Shown one piece after another: positions 15,222 through 23,132 of a stretch of 23,501 nt of DNA; the first letter of the stretch is position 1; each line of letters starts with the position of its first letter. This stretch comes from DATLZC01 sp037444005 (GTDB lineage Bacteria; Chloroflexota; Dehalococcoidia; DSTF01; JACRBR01): the NCBI GenBank assembly GCA_037444005.1, contig JBBING010000034.1:1-23501 (forward strand), written 5' to 3'. Made by a program: the position numbers and the translations under genes. The notes under the pieces were generated by a model, which did no database searches, was not told the DNA's origin, and was given only the letters and a program-made list of their open reading frames with translations.

Positions 15222-16199
15222 CTATCCCTCGGCCTTCGCCTTCTTGATGGCCTCGATCAGCGGAGGCAGCACTTGCTTGAAGTCGCCCACGATGCCGAAG
15301 CGGGCGGACTTGAAGATGTTCGCCTCCGGGTCCTTGTTGATGGCCACGATGTTCTTCGAGCCCGAGCAGCCGGCCATGTGCTGGCTCGCCCCCGACACGC
15401 CTACGGCGATGTACAGGGTGGGGCTCACCACCTTGCCCGTGAGGCCCACCTGCTCGGACACGGGCCGCCAGCCGAGGTCGGCCACGGCGCGGGTGACGCC
15501 GACAGCGCCGCCCAGCAGGCGCGCGAGCTCTTCGATGAGCGTGAAGTTCTCCGGCCCGCCGAGGCCGCGGCCGCCCGCGACCACGACATCCGCATCCTCG
15601 AGGCGGATGCCCTCTTCCTTCGCCTGCGTCCGGCTCACCACCTTGGTCCGGATGCGCGAGGGGTCCACCGCGCCCGTCACGGTGATCACCTCTCCCTGTC
15701 GCGACGGGTCCGGCTCGAGCGCCTCCTGCGACTTGGGGCGGACGGTGGCGATGGCGGGCGTCGCCTTGAACGAGTTCACCGCGCGGGCGTTCCCGCCGTA
15801 GCACGGCCGGGTGATCGTCAGCTTGCCGTTCCAGTTGAGCTCGATGGCGTCCATCGCCACCCCCACGCCGAGGCTCGCGGCCAGCGCGGGCGCGAGGTCG
15901 CGCCCCATGTCCGTCTGGCCGAGCAGCACGGCGGCGGGATCGGCCTGCTCGACCACCTTGCGGACCGCCTGGACGTACCCGTCCGTGGTGTATGTCGCCA
16001 GGTTCACATCGTCGACGACGTATACCTTGTCGGCGCCGTATTCGATGGCGCTCTTCGCCGCGTCGGCTACGCCATGGCCTGCCAGGACGCAGGACACGGC
16101 GCCCGCGTTCAGCCGGCGGGCCGCGCCCAGCAGCTCCGCCGTCGTTGACGAAATCTTGCCGTCAGCCACCTCGCCGACGACCAGGATGCCTTCCGCCAT
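15222..16199 (-). CDS. etfA: Electron transfer flavoprotein alpha subunit
   Basis: A 325-aa FAD-binding ETF subunit that passes electrons from acyl-CoA or similar dehydrogenases to the quinone pool. The N-terminal ETF domain (about 1-190) is followed by the C-terminal FAD domain. That domain has VVAGGRGLGGPENF (about 206-219), the VSGASQHMAG isoalloxazine-contact segment and NIVAINKDPEANIF, ending GIVGDFKQVLPPL. An AGGAG SD lies nine bases before ATG 16199. It follows etfB by 38 bases in the same unit. The dehydrogenase and the ETF:quinone oxidoreductase it serves are not in the window. Confidence 0.96.
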   Translation of the reverse strand: MAEGILVVGEVADGKISSTTAELLGAARRLNAGAVSCVLAGHGVADAAKSAIEYGADKVYVVDDVNLATYTTDGYVQAVRKVVEQADPAAVLLGQTDMGRDLAPALAASLGVGVAMDAIELNWNGKLTITRPCYGGNARAVNSFKATPAIATVRPKSQEALEPDPSRQGEVITVTGAVDPSRIRTKVVSRTQAKEEGIRLEDADVVVAGGRGLGGPENFTLIEELARLLGGAVGVTRAVADLGWRPVSEQVGLTGKVVSPTLYIAVGVSGASQHMAGCSGSKNIVAINKDPEANIFKSARFGIVGDFKQVLPPLIEAIKKAKAEG

Positions 16200-16237
16200 G
16201 TGACTTCACTCCTGTTCACGTCCGTCCCGCGGGCGGA

Positions 16238-17038
16238 CTAGATGAGCTTCGCTTCTCGCAGCTTGCGCACCAGGTTCTGGGCCTGCTCCTCGGGCGTGTC
16301 GCCCTCCATGATCTCGACCTTGGTCTCGGACACGGGCTGGTACAGCCGCTCGAGGGTGAGCTTGGAGCCCGCGGGCCCCACCTGGTCGGGGCTGAGGCCG
16401 AGGTCAGCGGCGGTCCACACCTGGACCTGCTTGCGCGCCGCCATCATGATCTGCTGCAGCTTCGGGTAGCGTGGCTCCCCGAGCTCGTTCGAGACCGTGA
16501 CCACGCACGGAAGCGGCGCCTCGACCGTTTCGAACCCATCGCTCAGCACCCGCTCGACTGTGACCTTGCCGTTCACGCTGATGGACTTGGCGATGGTGAC
16601 CACGGGCCAGCCCAGGATGCCCGCGATGGCCGACCCGGTCACGCCCATGTCCCAGTCCACCGCCTGCCGGCCACAAATGACGAGGTCGACGTCGCCCAGC
16701 TTCTTGATGGCGGCGGCGAGCGCCGTCGCCGTCGCGAAGGAGTCGCCATCGAGCGTGCCCGGGTCGTCGATGAGGACGCCTTCGTCGGCGCCCATGGCGA
16801 GCCCGTGCTTGATGGCGTCGCGAGCGGACGCGGGGCCCAGGCTCATGATGGTCACTTTGGTGTCGGGCTTCGCGTCCTTGATACGCATCGCGGCCTCGAC
16901 CGCGATGGCGTCGAACTGCGACACCACCGGGGCCACCCCCTGCGGCGGGACGACCTTCTTGGCCGCCTCGTCCACCTTGAAGCTGGAGGGCGGGATGTCC
17001 CAGTCGGGAACCTGCTTCACGCAGACGACGATATGCAC
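16238..17038 (-). CDS. etfB: Electron transfer flavoprotein beta subunit
   Basis: A 266-aa adenine-nucleotide-binding ETF subunit. CVKQVPDW near the N-terminus, AIAVEAAMRIKD, the VICGRQAVDWD nucleotide site and the recognition-loop region PYPKLQQIMMA-like RYPKLQQIMMAARK are characteristic. The nucleotide site reads VDWDMGVTG, unlike the common VDGDTAQVG. This could bear on whether the partner nucleotide is AMP or NAD, but I cannot decide whether this ETF is bifurcating. The start is GTG 17038 with AAGGAGG six bases upstream. It is the first gene of the etfB-etfA unit. Confidence 0.96.
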   Translation of the reverse strand: MHIVVCVKQVPDWDIPPSSFKVDEAAKKVVPPQGVAPVVSQFDAIAVEAAMRIKDAKPDTKVTIMSLGPASARDAIKHGLAMGADEGVLIDDPGTLDGDSFATATALAAAIKKLGDVDLVICGRQAVDWDMGVTGSAIAGILGWPVVTIAKSISVNGKVTVERVLSDGFETVEAPLPCVVTVSNELGEPRYPKLQQIMMAARKQVQVWTAADLGLSPDQVGPAGSKLTLERLYQPVSETKVEIMEGDTPEEQAQNLVRKLREAKLI

Positions 17039-17082
17039 TGCGTTCCTCCTTGTAGGCTGAGATGCGGACCTGGCGAATCGTT

Positions 17083-17100
17083 CCGCCGCGCGTTCGGCGG
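17083..17100 (-). repeat. Hairpin in the etfB leader
   Basis: CCGCCG-CGCGTT-CGGCGG forms a 6-bp stem in the roughly 83-nt etfB leader. The next bases repeat CGCGTTC-GCG with one change, giving a short tandem direct repeat. Confidence 0.35.
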
Positions 17101-17127
17101 CGCGCGTTCAGCGCCCAGGGCCGCTCA

Positions 17128-17156
17128 AAGGTACCCCACGCACCCCGTACTGTCTA
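17128..17156 (-). promoter_or_regulatory. etfB: Promoter for etfB-etfA
   Basis: On the minus strand TAGACA (17156-17151), a 17-bp spacer and TACCTT (17133-17128) fit a sigma-70-type promoter, with the transcription start near 17121. Confidence 0.5.
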
Positions 17157-17206
17157 GGAAGGGCGGATGCCGGACGGCGGGGCCGAACGGACCCAGAACG
17201 GACTGT

Positions 17207-19438
17207 TCACGGCCCCGGCAGTGCGGGGCGATCCAGCCCTGCGTACGCGTAGCGGTAGAACGCCAGGTGCGTCAGGACCCAGCGGACGTACAGCCGGGTC
17301 TCGGCGAACGGCAGCAGCTCGACGAACAGGTCTACGTCGTCCGCGGCGCGGTCCAGCGCCGCTGCCGCCGTGCCCGGACCGCCGTTGTACGCCGCCAACG
17401 CATGATACACATTCCCGTCGAACCGCTCGATCTGGGACGCCAGGTACGCGGCGCCGATAGCGATGCTGATGGCCGGACGGAAGAGCGCCGACGGGTCGAA
17501 GTCCTGCAGGCCCAGGGACGCGGCCACCTCCCGTCCCGTCGACGGGATCACCTGGGTTAGCCCGAGCGCGCCCGCTGACGACCCGGCCAGCGGGTCGAAG
17601 AAGCTCTCCTGCCGGATGAGCGCCCGCATCACCAAAGGGTCGACCCCGCGCTGCCGTTGCAACGTCGCCAGGAGCGGCAGATACTCGACCGGATACGCGA
17701 GCCGGACGAGGTCGCGCGGGGCTTCGCGCCACGCTCCTTCGGGCAGCGCGTTCAGGAGGCGCGCCGCCGCCCGCGCCGAAAGGTGGGTCCTGCCGATCTT
17801 CCGGAACGCCCGGGCGAGCTGGTAGAGCGCCTTCGGGTCGCTCCCGGCCTCCTCGAGCAGCGTGGCGAACTCGGCGTCAGCATCCCGATCGAGGCCCAGC
17901 GAGAGCAGCTCGAGGCCGCGGGGCCAGGCCGGCGCGAACACGAGGTCGTCCAGCGCCGGCGCCGGAGACGCGCCGGTCACGCTCGCGAGCCACTCCTCGA
18001 TCGCCGCCCAGTCCGGCTCCCCGCGCTCGAAAACCACAGCGCCGCCCTCGATTGGCCCCGCGGCGCGCAGGGTGTAGTAATCGACCTCGGGCGATGACGC
18101 CAGGTCCTGGAGGAGCGCGTCGGCGCCCGCCTGGCGCCCCGCCGCGGCGAGCGCCCTCGCCTCCCAGTACCGCGTTCGGTGCGCCGACTCCGTGTCCCGC
18201 GCCGGCGCCGCCCGGAAAGCTTCGGCCGCCTCCGCCGCCTTCCCTTCGCGGTACAGCAGCAGCCCGACCCGGAAGCCTGCCTCACCGCCGAACTCGGTCT
18301 CGGGATAGGCCGCGGCCAGCCGCCGGAGGTCCTCGAGTGCCCCTTCGACGTCTCCGGCCGATTCGCGCAGCGACGCTCGCCACCACAGGGCGTCGTCCGC
18401 TAACGGGCCGCCTGGGTCTTCCTCCAAAGAGCGGCTGTACCAAACGACCGCGCCCTCGCGGTCGCCGCGCTCCTCAGCGATGGCCCCCAGGTAGAACGCC
18501 GCCCGGCCCGCCAGCGGGCCGCCAGCGTCCCGGTAGTCGAGAAACGCGCGTTCCGCTCCCGCGTAGTCGACATGCCGGTACAACGCGAGCCCTCGCGCGT
18601 AGCCGTCGACCGGGACGCCCGCCGCATCCAGCATGGCGAGCGCATCGAGGGCGGCGCCCGACGACGGCGCGTCCGTCACGACCCGCGTCGCGTCACCGAC
18701 CCACGCCGCGTCGCCCGCATCCCGCTCGATCTGGGCGATGCGGAGGAGCGCGTTGGGGTCGTCCGTCCGAGCGTACACATCGCGGTACCACGCGAGCGCC
18801 GACGCGGCGTCGCCCGCCCGGTCGAACCCCCGGGCCACGGACAGCGCGAGCCGTTGAGCCGAGGCTTCAGGAAGCGAGGCGAGCAGCGCCGTCGCTTCGC
18901 TCGCCGCTTCGTCCGGGCTGCCCGTCGCCGCGAGGAGCTCGGCCCGCAGCGCCCGCGCGGCTGGGTGACCGCCTCCCGCCTTCGCGTATGCGTCCAGCGA
19001 CGCGAGCGCGGCAGCGTCGTCGCCGGCGTCGCGCAGGACAACCGCGCGCAGCCACAGGGCGTCGGTCGCGAGCGGCCCGCCCGCCTTCGCCGCGCGATCG
19101 AGGGAGCGCAGGGCGGCGTCGTAGCGGCCCATCGCCCGCAACGTGACGGCGCGCTCGAACCACGCCTGCGCGCGGTCGCCCGGCGGGCCTGCCACCGCCG
19201 CCAGCGTGTAGAGCCACGCCGCGCCCTCGATGCGGCCCTCGCGGGCGAGGGCTCGCGCCGTTTCGAGCGTGGTTGCGGCGGGCGGATCCGGCGGAGACGC
19301 CACGGCGTCGCCCGGCGTCCCCAGCGCCAGCAGCGACGCCGCCGCCAAAAGCGCCGCGACGCCGAGTGCGCGCGTCGGGCGCCGCTTTGACGGCCCTTCG
19401 AAGCCGATGCTAGAGTGGGAATCGAGAGCGTTTCGCAC
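17207..19438 (-). CDS. Soluble lytic murein transglycosylase (Slt70-like) with TPR-type repeats
   Basis: A 743-aa secreted enzyme that cleaves the glycan strand of peptidoglycan to 1,6-anhydro products. A basic stretch KRRPTR and a hydrophobic segment (about 28-41) ending ASPP form a signal peptide. Then follows a long alpha-helical region of Ala-rich TPR-like repeats (about 55-560). The C-terminal SLT domain has the catalytic Glu611 in RQESFFDP, GLTQVIP (626-632) and AYNGGPGTA (683-691). The start is uncertain: GTG 19438 is the nearest in-frame standard start, has no SD, and would leave a long n-region. The frame stays open far upstream, but that part is antisense to the divergent gene. Domain order matches Slt70. 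Confidence 0.9.
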   Translation of the reverse strand: MRNALDSHSSIGFEGPSKRRPTRALGVAALLAAASLLALGTPGDAVASPPDPPAATTLETARALAREGRIEGAAWLYTLAAVAGPPGDRAQAWFERAVTLRAMGRYDAALRSLDRAAKAGGPLATDALWLRAVVLRDAGDDAAALASLDAYAKAGGGHPAARALRAELLAATGSPDEAASEATALLASLPEASAQRLALSVARGFDRAGDAASALAWYRDVYARTDDPNALLRIAQIERDAGDAAWVGDATRVVTDAPSSGAALDALAMLDAAGVPVDGYARGLALYRHVDYAGAERAFLDYRDAGGPLAGRAAFYLGAIAEERGDREGAVVWYSRSLEEDPGGPLADDALWWRASLRESAGDVEGALEDLRRLAAAYPETEFGGEAGFRVGLLLYREGKAAEAAEAFRAAPARDTESAHRTRYWEARALAAAGRQAGADALLQDLASSPEVDYYTLRAAGPIEGGAVVFERGEPDWAAIEEWLASVTGASPAPALDDLVFAPAWPRGLELLSLGLDRDADAEFATLLEEAGSDPKALYQLARAFRKIGRTHLSARAAARLLNALPEGAWREAPRDLVRLAYPVEYLPLLATLQRQRGVDPLVMRALIRQESFFDPLAGSSAGALGLTQVIPSTGREVAASLGLQDFDPSALFRPAISIAIGAAYLASQIERFDGNVYHALAAYNGGPGTAAAALDRAADDVDLFVELLPFAETRLYVRWVLTHLAFYRYAYAGLDRPALPGP
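19387..19416 (+). promoter_or_regulatory. Promoter for the 160-aa protein gene
   Basis: TTGACG (19387-19392), an 18-bp spacer and TAGAGT (19411-19416), followed by GGG, make a good promoter. The predicted start is near 19423. It lies inside the 5' coding end of the divergent transglycosylase gene. Confidence 0.65.
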
Positions 19439-19459
19439 GGGCGCCGGATCGATTAGACC

Positions 19460-19942
19460 ATGTTTCTGTTGCGCGTGACCATCGTCGACCACCGCGGGGG
19501 CATCAGTTTCGTCGCCGACGGCGACATGCTGCCGGCGCTGGCCAAGGCCTGCGCCTCCAACCCGGCCACCATCGAGGAGTTCTTCGAGCGGGCCGAGCCC
19601 TACTATCACGGCGTGTACGACTGGATCACGAGCGCGCTCGCCGTGTTCGACGAGCACAATACGCCGGAGAACCCGGCGTCCATCCACCGGGCGATGGACT
19701 TCCTGCCGCCGCACGAGCTGCCGGTCTTCCGGGTTGTCGACGAGCGTACGCGCGAGATGAGCCTGCGCCCTGTGAAAGCGGGGGCGGTCATCTTCAACCT
19801 GAAAGACCACCGCATTATCCAGATCCAGAACAGCTATCAGGAGATCACCCGGGCGGGACGCGGCCGCGTCCACGACGGCCGCAAGCTCACGAACCAGGTC
19901 TTCACCTACCGGCTTCCCGCGGACTGGAGCCTCGTCCCCTGA
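19460..19942 (+). CDS. Conserved-looking protein of unknown function, 160 aa
   Basis: A soluble 160-aa protein with no signal peptide or membrane segment, and I do not recognise its family. The N-terminal part is mixed (MFLLRVTIVDHRGG) and the middle is helical and acidic (NPATIEEFFERAEPYYHGVYDWI). The C-terminal half is strand-rich: AGAVIFNLKDHRIIQIQNSY followed by basic RAGRGRVHDGRKL. The alternating pattern and the KDHRIIQIQNSY stretch suggest a small OB- or SH3-like beta domain, but this is a guess. It has its own promoter, good codon use and a firm ATG at 19460. It is divergent from the transglycosylase gene, overlapping its promoter region. Confidence 0.75.
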   Translation: MFLLRVTIVDHRGGISFVADGDMLPALAKACASNPATIEEFFERAEPYYHGVYDWITSALAVFDEHNTPENPASIHRAMDFLPPHELPVFRVVDERTREMSLRPVKAGAVIFNLKDHRIIQIQNSYQEITRAGRGRVHDGRKLTNQVFTYRLPADWSLVP

Positions 19943-19976
19943 GCCGGGGACGCTTTCCCCTACGCGCGCCGTTCTC

Positions 19977-19982
19977 TAGAAT
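19977..19982 (+). promoter_or_regulatory. -10 box for the DinB-fold gene
   Basis: TAGAAT followed by CGG, with a weak TTTCCC (19954-19959) at 17-bp spacing as -35. The expected start near 19989 leaves a leader of about 26 nt. Confidence 0.55.
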
Positions 19983-20014
19983 CGGTCCGTAACCCACGGA
20001 ACGAGGGGCTCTTC

Positions 20015-20518
20015 GTGACCAGCCGGCCGTACATCCACCCTCGGATCGAACCGGGCGCCACCGGGCACCTGCACCTCGTGGAGCCGCTCAAGGCCATGCC
20101 GCGCGAGCTCGAAGCGCTGGTCGGCGACCTCGCCGACCACTTCATGCGCCAGCGTCCCGACGGCGGCTGGTCCATCAAGGAGATCGTGGGGCACCTCCGC
20201 GACGCGGCCGAGGTCTACCACAAGCGTCTCCACATGATGGCGACCCAGTTCGACCCGGTGCTGGAGCCCTACGACCAGGAGGCATGGGTCCGCGAGCGCA
20301 ACTATCAGGAGGCCGACGTCCTCGAGCTGCTCGCGGACATCGAACGCTGGAGAGCCGAGACGGTGCGCCTCCTCACCACGCTCGTGCATTGGAACTGGGC
20401 GCGCACCGGACAGCACCTCGAGCGCGGCCGCATGAGCATCCGCCAGATGGTGGAGCACATGATCGAGCACGAGCGCGCCCATCTCGAGGAGATTCGCCGC
20501 CGCATCGAACGCGGCTGA
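20015..20518 (+). CDS. DinB-fold protein (DinB_2)
   Basis: A 167-aa four-helix-bundle protein of the DinB/YfiT-like superfamily. GWSIKEIVGHLRDA (51-64) places the first metal-ligand His60. The C-terminal helix MVEHMIEHERAHLEEI carries His148, His152 and His156, matching the family's H...HxxxH metal site. Members include thiol-dependent transferases and damage-inducible proteins, often using mycothiol or bacillithiol; the cofactor here is unknown. The GTG start has GAGGGG six bases upstream. A terminator follows at 20564. Confidence 0.9.
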   Translation: MTSRPYIHPRIEPGATGHLHLVEPLKAMPRELEALVGDLADHFMRQRPDGGWSIKEIVGHLRDAAEVYHKRLHMMATQFDPVLEPYDQEAWVRERNYQEADVLELLADIERWRAETVRLLTTLVHWNWARTGQHLERGRMSIRQMVEHMIEHERAHLEEIRRRIERG

Positions 20519-20563
20519 GCCGGCAGCAGACGCAAAGACCGCGCTTCGTCTGGCAGGCGACCG

Positions 20564-20587
20564 AGGCCACCCTGAAGGGTGGCCTTT
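20564..20587 (+). terminator. Intrinsic terminator after the DinB-fold gene
   Basis: AGGCCACCC-TGAA-GGGTGGCCT, a 9-bp stem with tetraloop whose 3' arm runs into TTT (20585-20587). It lies 45 bases after the stop codon, between two convergent genes, and could also act for the agmatinase unit. Confidence 0.7.
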
Positions 20588-20634
20588 ACGTACAGCGGCG
20601 GGTGAAGGGGAACGGCGCCCGTGGAGCTCCGCCG

Positions 20635-21513
20635 CTACTCCCGCAGCAACGCGAGCCCGATGAGCCGGTACGTCAGCTTGGCGGCGAGCTGCGCGCACGA
20701 CCTCGGGCCGAGCTCCGGCGCGAGTTCCGTCACGTCGAATCCGACGATGCGCCGCCGCTCCGCCACGCGCGCCAGGAAGTCCGTGACCTCGTCCCAGTGC
20801 AGGCCGCCCGGCTCCGGCGTCCCCACCGCCGCCATCTCCGACGGATCGAAGCCGTCGAGGTCAATGGTGATGTACACGTGCTCGGTGAGCCGCTCGATGA
20901 TCTCGTCCGTCGCGCCGGGCCGGCGAAACTCCCGCGGCTGATAGAACGGGAGCCCGCGTTCGCGAATGAACGCCGCGTCCTCTTCCCCCGCCGAGCGGAG
21001 CCCGATCTGCACCACGGGCGCGACCTCGAGGTTACGACGCAGGGTGCACGCGTGGTTGTACGGCGTGTCGAGGTACTGGTCGCGCAGGTCCGCGTGCGCG
21101 TCGATGGCGAGCACCGAGAGGTTGCGCACCCGCTTCCCGTACGCGCGCACAGCGCCCACGCTCACAGTGTGCTCGCCGCCCAGCGTCACGACGAACTTCC
21201 CGTCGTCCAACAGCTCGCCGGCGACCGATTCGATGCGGTCCATCATCGCCGCCGGGCTGCCCGTGTGCGGCGCGACCTCGGGCATCGTGTGGATGCCCAG
21301 CCGGTACGGCGCCAGGCCCACCGCGACGTCGTACAGCTCCATGTCCGCCGACGCCTCGATGATGGCCCGCGGGCCGTCGCGGGCGCCTGACCGGGCGCTC
21401 ACCGTCGAGTCGTACGGCACCGGCACGATCACAACGCGCGAGGTCTCGTACGACGAGTCCTCGGGATCGAGCGCGGCGAAGTTCACCGGGGGATAGAAGC
21501 GCGGGTCAGCCAT
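20635..21513 (-). CDS. speB: Agmatinase (ureohydrolase family)
   Basis: A 292-aa dimanganese enzyme that splits agmatine into putrescine and urea. All metal-ligand motifs are intact: GGEH (112-115, His115), DAHADLR (138-144) and TIDLDGFDP (216-224, Asp218 and Asp220). The NHACTLRR block (153-160) is of agmatinase type rather than arginase type. The ATG lies 14 bases after the upstream stop and has no SD. A GTG at 21531 in the same frame overlaps that stop as GTGA and may be the real start, adding six residues. It is the third gene of the speD - DHS-like - agmatinase unit. Exact substrate is inferred from context and family. Confidence 0.88.
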   Translation of the reverse strand: MADPRFYPPVNFAALDPEDSSYETSRVVIVPVPYDSTVSARSGARDGPRAIIEASADMELYDVAVGLAPYRLGIHTMPEVAPHTGSPAAMMDRIESVAGELLDDGKFVVTLGGEHTVSVGAVRAYGKRVRNLSVLAIDAHADLRDQYLDTPYNHACTLRRNLEVAPVVQIGLRSAGEEDAAFIRERGLPFYQPREFRRPGATDEIIERLTEHVYITIDLDGFDPSEMAAVGTPEPGGLHWDEVTDFLARVAERRRIVGFDVTELAPELGPRSCAQLAAKLTYRLIGLALLRE

Positions 21514-21527
21514 CGGACGGCGGCACG

Positions 21528-22604
21528 TCACAGCCGTGCGCGGGCGGCGAAGCCTTCCGGCTGCACACGGCCCTCGAAGCGCCCCGGCATCTTCGAGAAG
21601 TCGAACACCGGCGCCCGTCGCCGCGCGATGACGTCCTTCGCGTCCTCCGCCAGCGCCTGAACGATGAGCGGCAGCGCCACCGTCGCCTCGACGTTCACCG
21701 TCACCGTGTTCGCATCGGGCGCGATCTTCCGCCACGACTGCGCTTCCTCGAAGGTGCAGCCCGAGAGCCCGCCCCACTGCGGCTGGTCCATCGTGATCTG
21801 AATTCCGTAGCGGTGACCCGGCAGGTCCCGCTGGAAGATGTAGCTCGCGACCTCCGACTGCTGGATAAAGTTTTTCGGCGTGCCCCCGCCGATATAGATC
21901 ACCCCGGTGCCGTTCGCCGTCAGCGCAATCCACCCGGTCTCCAGCACGTCGCCGATGATGTCGAAGAGCAGGCGCTGCCCCGAGCGCAGACGCGACGACG
22001 CGATGGAGAGCCCGTGGACGCTGTCGCCCAGGGCCGCCGTGAACACCGGGACGCCCGCCTTCGCCGCCGCCGTCAGGATGCCCTCCTGTTGCGCTTGCGG
22101 GATCAGCGCGCGGCCCATCAGCTCGAAGTACTCGCGCGTCGTGTAGGGCCGCGTCGGATCCAGGGACGACGCGAAGGACACGCAGAACTCTTCCGCCTGC
22201 GTGAAATCGGTTTCGGGGGCCAACACGTCGTAGAAGCGGTTGATCCGCCGGTGCCCCAGCTCGACGTCGTCCTCGTCCGGGCTCGATTGCCAGTGCGGCT
22301 TCCCCAGCGTCTCGTAGACGTCGTGGAACAGATTCGCGCCGGTGCTGACCACGCAGTCGATCAGCCGGTGTTGAATGAGATAGACCACGACCTCGCGCAT
22401 GCCCGCCGGGACCATGGCGCCCGCGAGCCCGAACATGATCGTGACGTCGTCCTCGAGCATGCGCCGCCAGATGCGGGCCGCCTGCGCGATGTTGCGCGCC
22501 TGGAACGCCGTCTTCCCCATCCGCTCGACGACTTCGCCAGCGCTGGCCCGCTCCGTGATGGGGAACGGCTCGACGCGCCGATCGAAGTAGTCGTGCCGGT
22601 TCAC
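21528..22604 (-). CDS. Deoxyhypusine synthase-like protein (possible homospermidine synthase)
   Basis: A 358-aa NAD-dependent aminobutyl transferase of the DHS family. The catalytic Lys aligns with Lys293 in SWRKI (human DHS Lys329). GGGTPKNF (239-246) and STGANLFHDVYETLG (87-101) are the other hallmark segments. Archaeal and eukaryotic DHS modify IF5A, which bacteria lack. Bacterial homologues are known or proposed to make homospermidine from putrescine, or to act on other amine acceptors. The GTG start overlaps the speD stop by four bases (GTGA) and has GAGGGAG seven bases upstream. Placement between speD and an agmatinase gene makes a polyamine role very likely; the product is not provable from sequence. 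Confidence 0.9.
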   Translation of the reverse strand: MNRHDYFDRRVEPFPITERASAGEVVERMGKTAFQARNIAQAARIWRRMLEDDVTIMFGLAGAMVPAGMREVVVYLIQHRLIDCVVSTGANLFHDVYETLGKPHWQSSPDEDDVELGHRRINRFYDVLAPETDFTQAEEFCVSFASSLDPTRPYTTREYFELMGRALIPQAQQEGILTAAAKAGVPVFTAALGDSVHGLSIASSRLRSGQRLLFDIIGDVLETGWIALTANGTGVIYIGGGTPKNFIQQSEVASYIFQRDLPGHRYGIQITMDQPQWGGLSGCTFEEAQSWRKIAPDANTVTVNVEATVALPLIVQALAEDAKDVIARRRAPVFDFSKMPGRFEGRVQPEGFAARARL

Positions 22605-23047
22605 GTCGCCGCTCCCTCGTGGGCCCGCGCGCCGATGGCCTCGGCCGCCTCCGCCCGCTCCCGGTGCATCAGGGGCACCGAGGCCCGGATGCTGTGCGGG
22701 TACTCGAGGCCGCGCTCGAGGATACGGACCTCGACTTCGGCCAGCTCGAACGCCTCCTTCATGTCGGCGACGGCGCGGTCGGCGTCGAAGCCCTTGCAGG
22801 AGAAGATATCGACCCACACGTGGCGGTACTCCGGGAACGTGTGGATGGAGATGTGGCTTTCAGCGATGAGGACGAATCCGGAGATGCCCCAGTCGAGGGG
22901 TTTGGCGCCGACGTAGCGATAGGTGAAAGGGGGAGCGATTTTGGTCATGCCGATCTGGGCCGGGTACCTGTCGAGCAGGTCCCGGATGCGCTCCTCGTTA
23001 GCCAGGAGCTGCGGGTTGCCACCGAAGCCATCGATGGTGACGTGCAC
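22601..23047 (-). CDS. speD: SpeD-family pyruvoyl decarboxylase (AdoMet decarboxylase or variant)
   Basis: A 148-aa proenzyme that should self-cleave between Glu63 and Ser64 in AESHISIH, turning Ser64 into the pyruvoyl cofactor. Processing His69 and the active-site Cys84 (DIFSC) are present. The family normally makes decarboxylated AdoMet for spermidine synthesis. The stretch after the cleavage site reads HTFPEYRHVWVDIFSCKG, differing from the usual HTWPE-G-AA-D-FTCG at several positions. Some SpeD homologues are known to decarboxylate arginine or ornithine instead, and no spermidine synthase gene is present here, so the substrate is open. The start is GTG 23047 with GGGGG (23051-23055) upstream. 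It is the first gene of the polyamine unit, behind a long structured leader. Confidence 0.88.
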   Translation of the reverse strand: MHVTIDGFGGNPQLLANEERIRDLLDRYPAQIGMTKIAPPFTYRYVGAKPLDWGISGFVLIAESHISIHTFPEYRHVWVDIFSCKGFDADRAVADMKEAFELAEVEVRILERGLEYPHSIRASVPLMHRERAEAAEAIGARAHEGAAT

Positions 23048-23132
23048 GGGATCCCCCCTTTCTACTGGCCGCAGCCCGCCCACGCCGCACGCACCAGACG
23101 CGCCGCGCCCGGAAGACGGCCGCGTTCGGGAT

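Noticed and set aside
19439..19873. Longer N-terminus of the transglycosylase on the minus strand
   Set aside because: It is antisense to the 160-aa gene, and the signal peptide appears only after it.
21528..22604. True IF5A-modifying deoxyhypusine synthase gained from archaea
   Set aside because: Bacteria lack IF5A and the operon is purely polyamine-related; a homospermidine or similar role is more likely.
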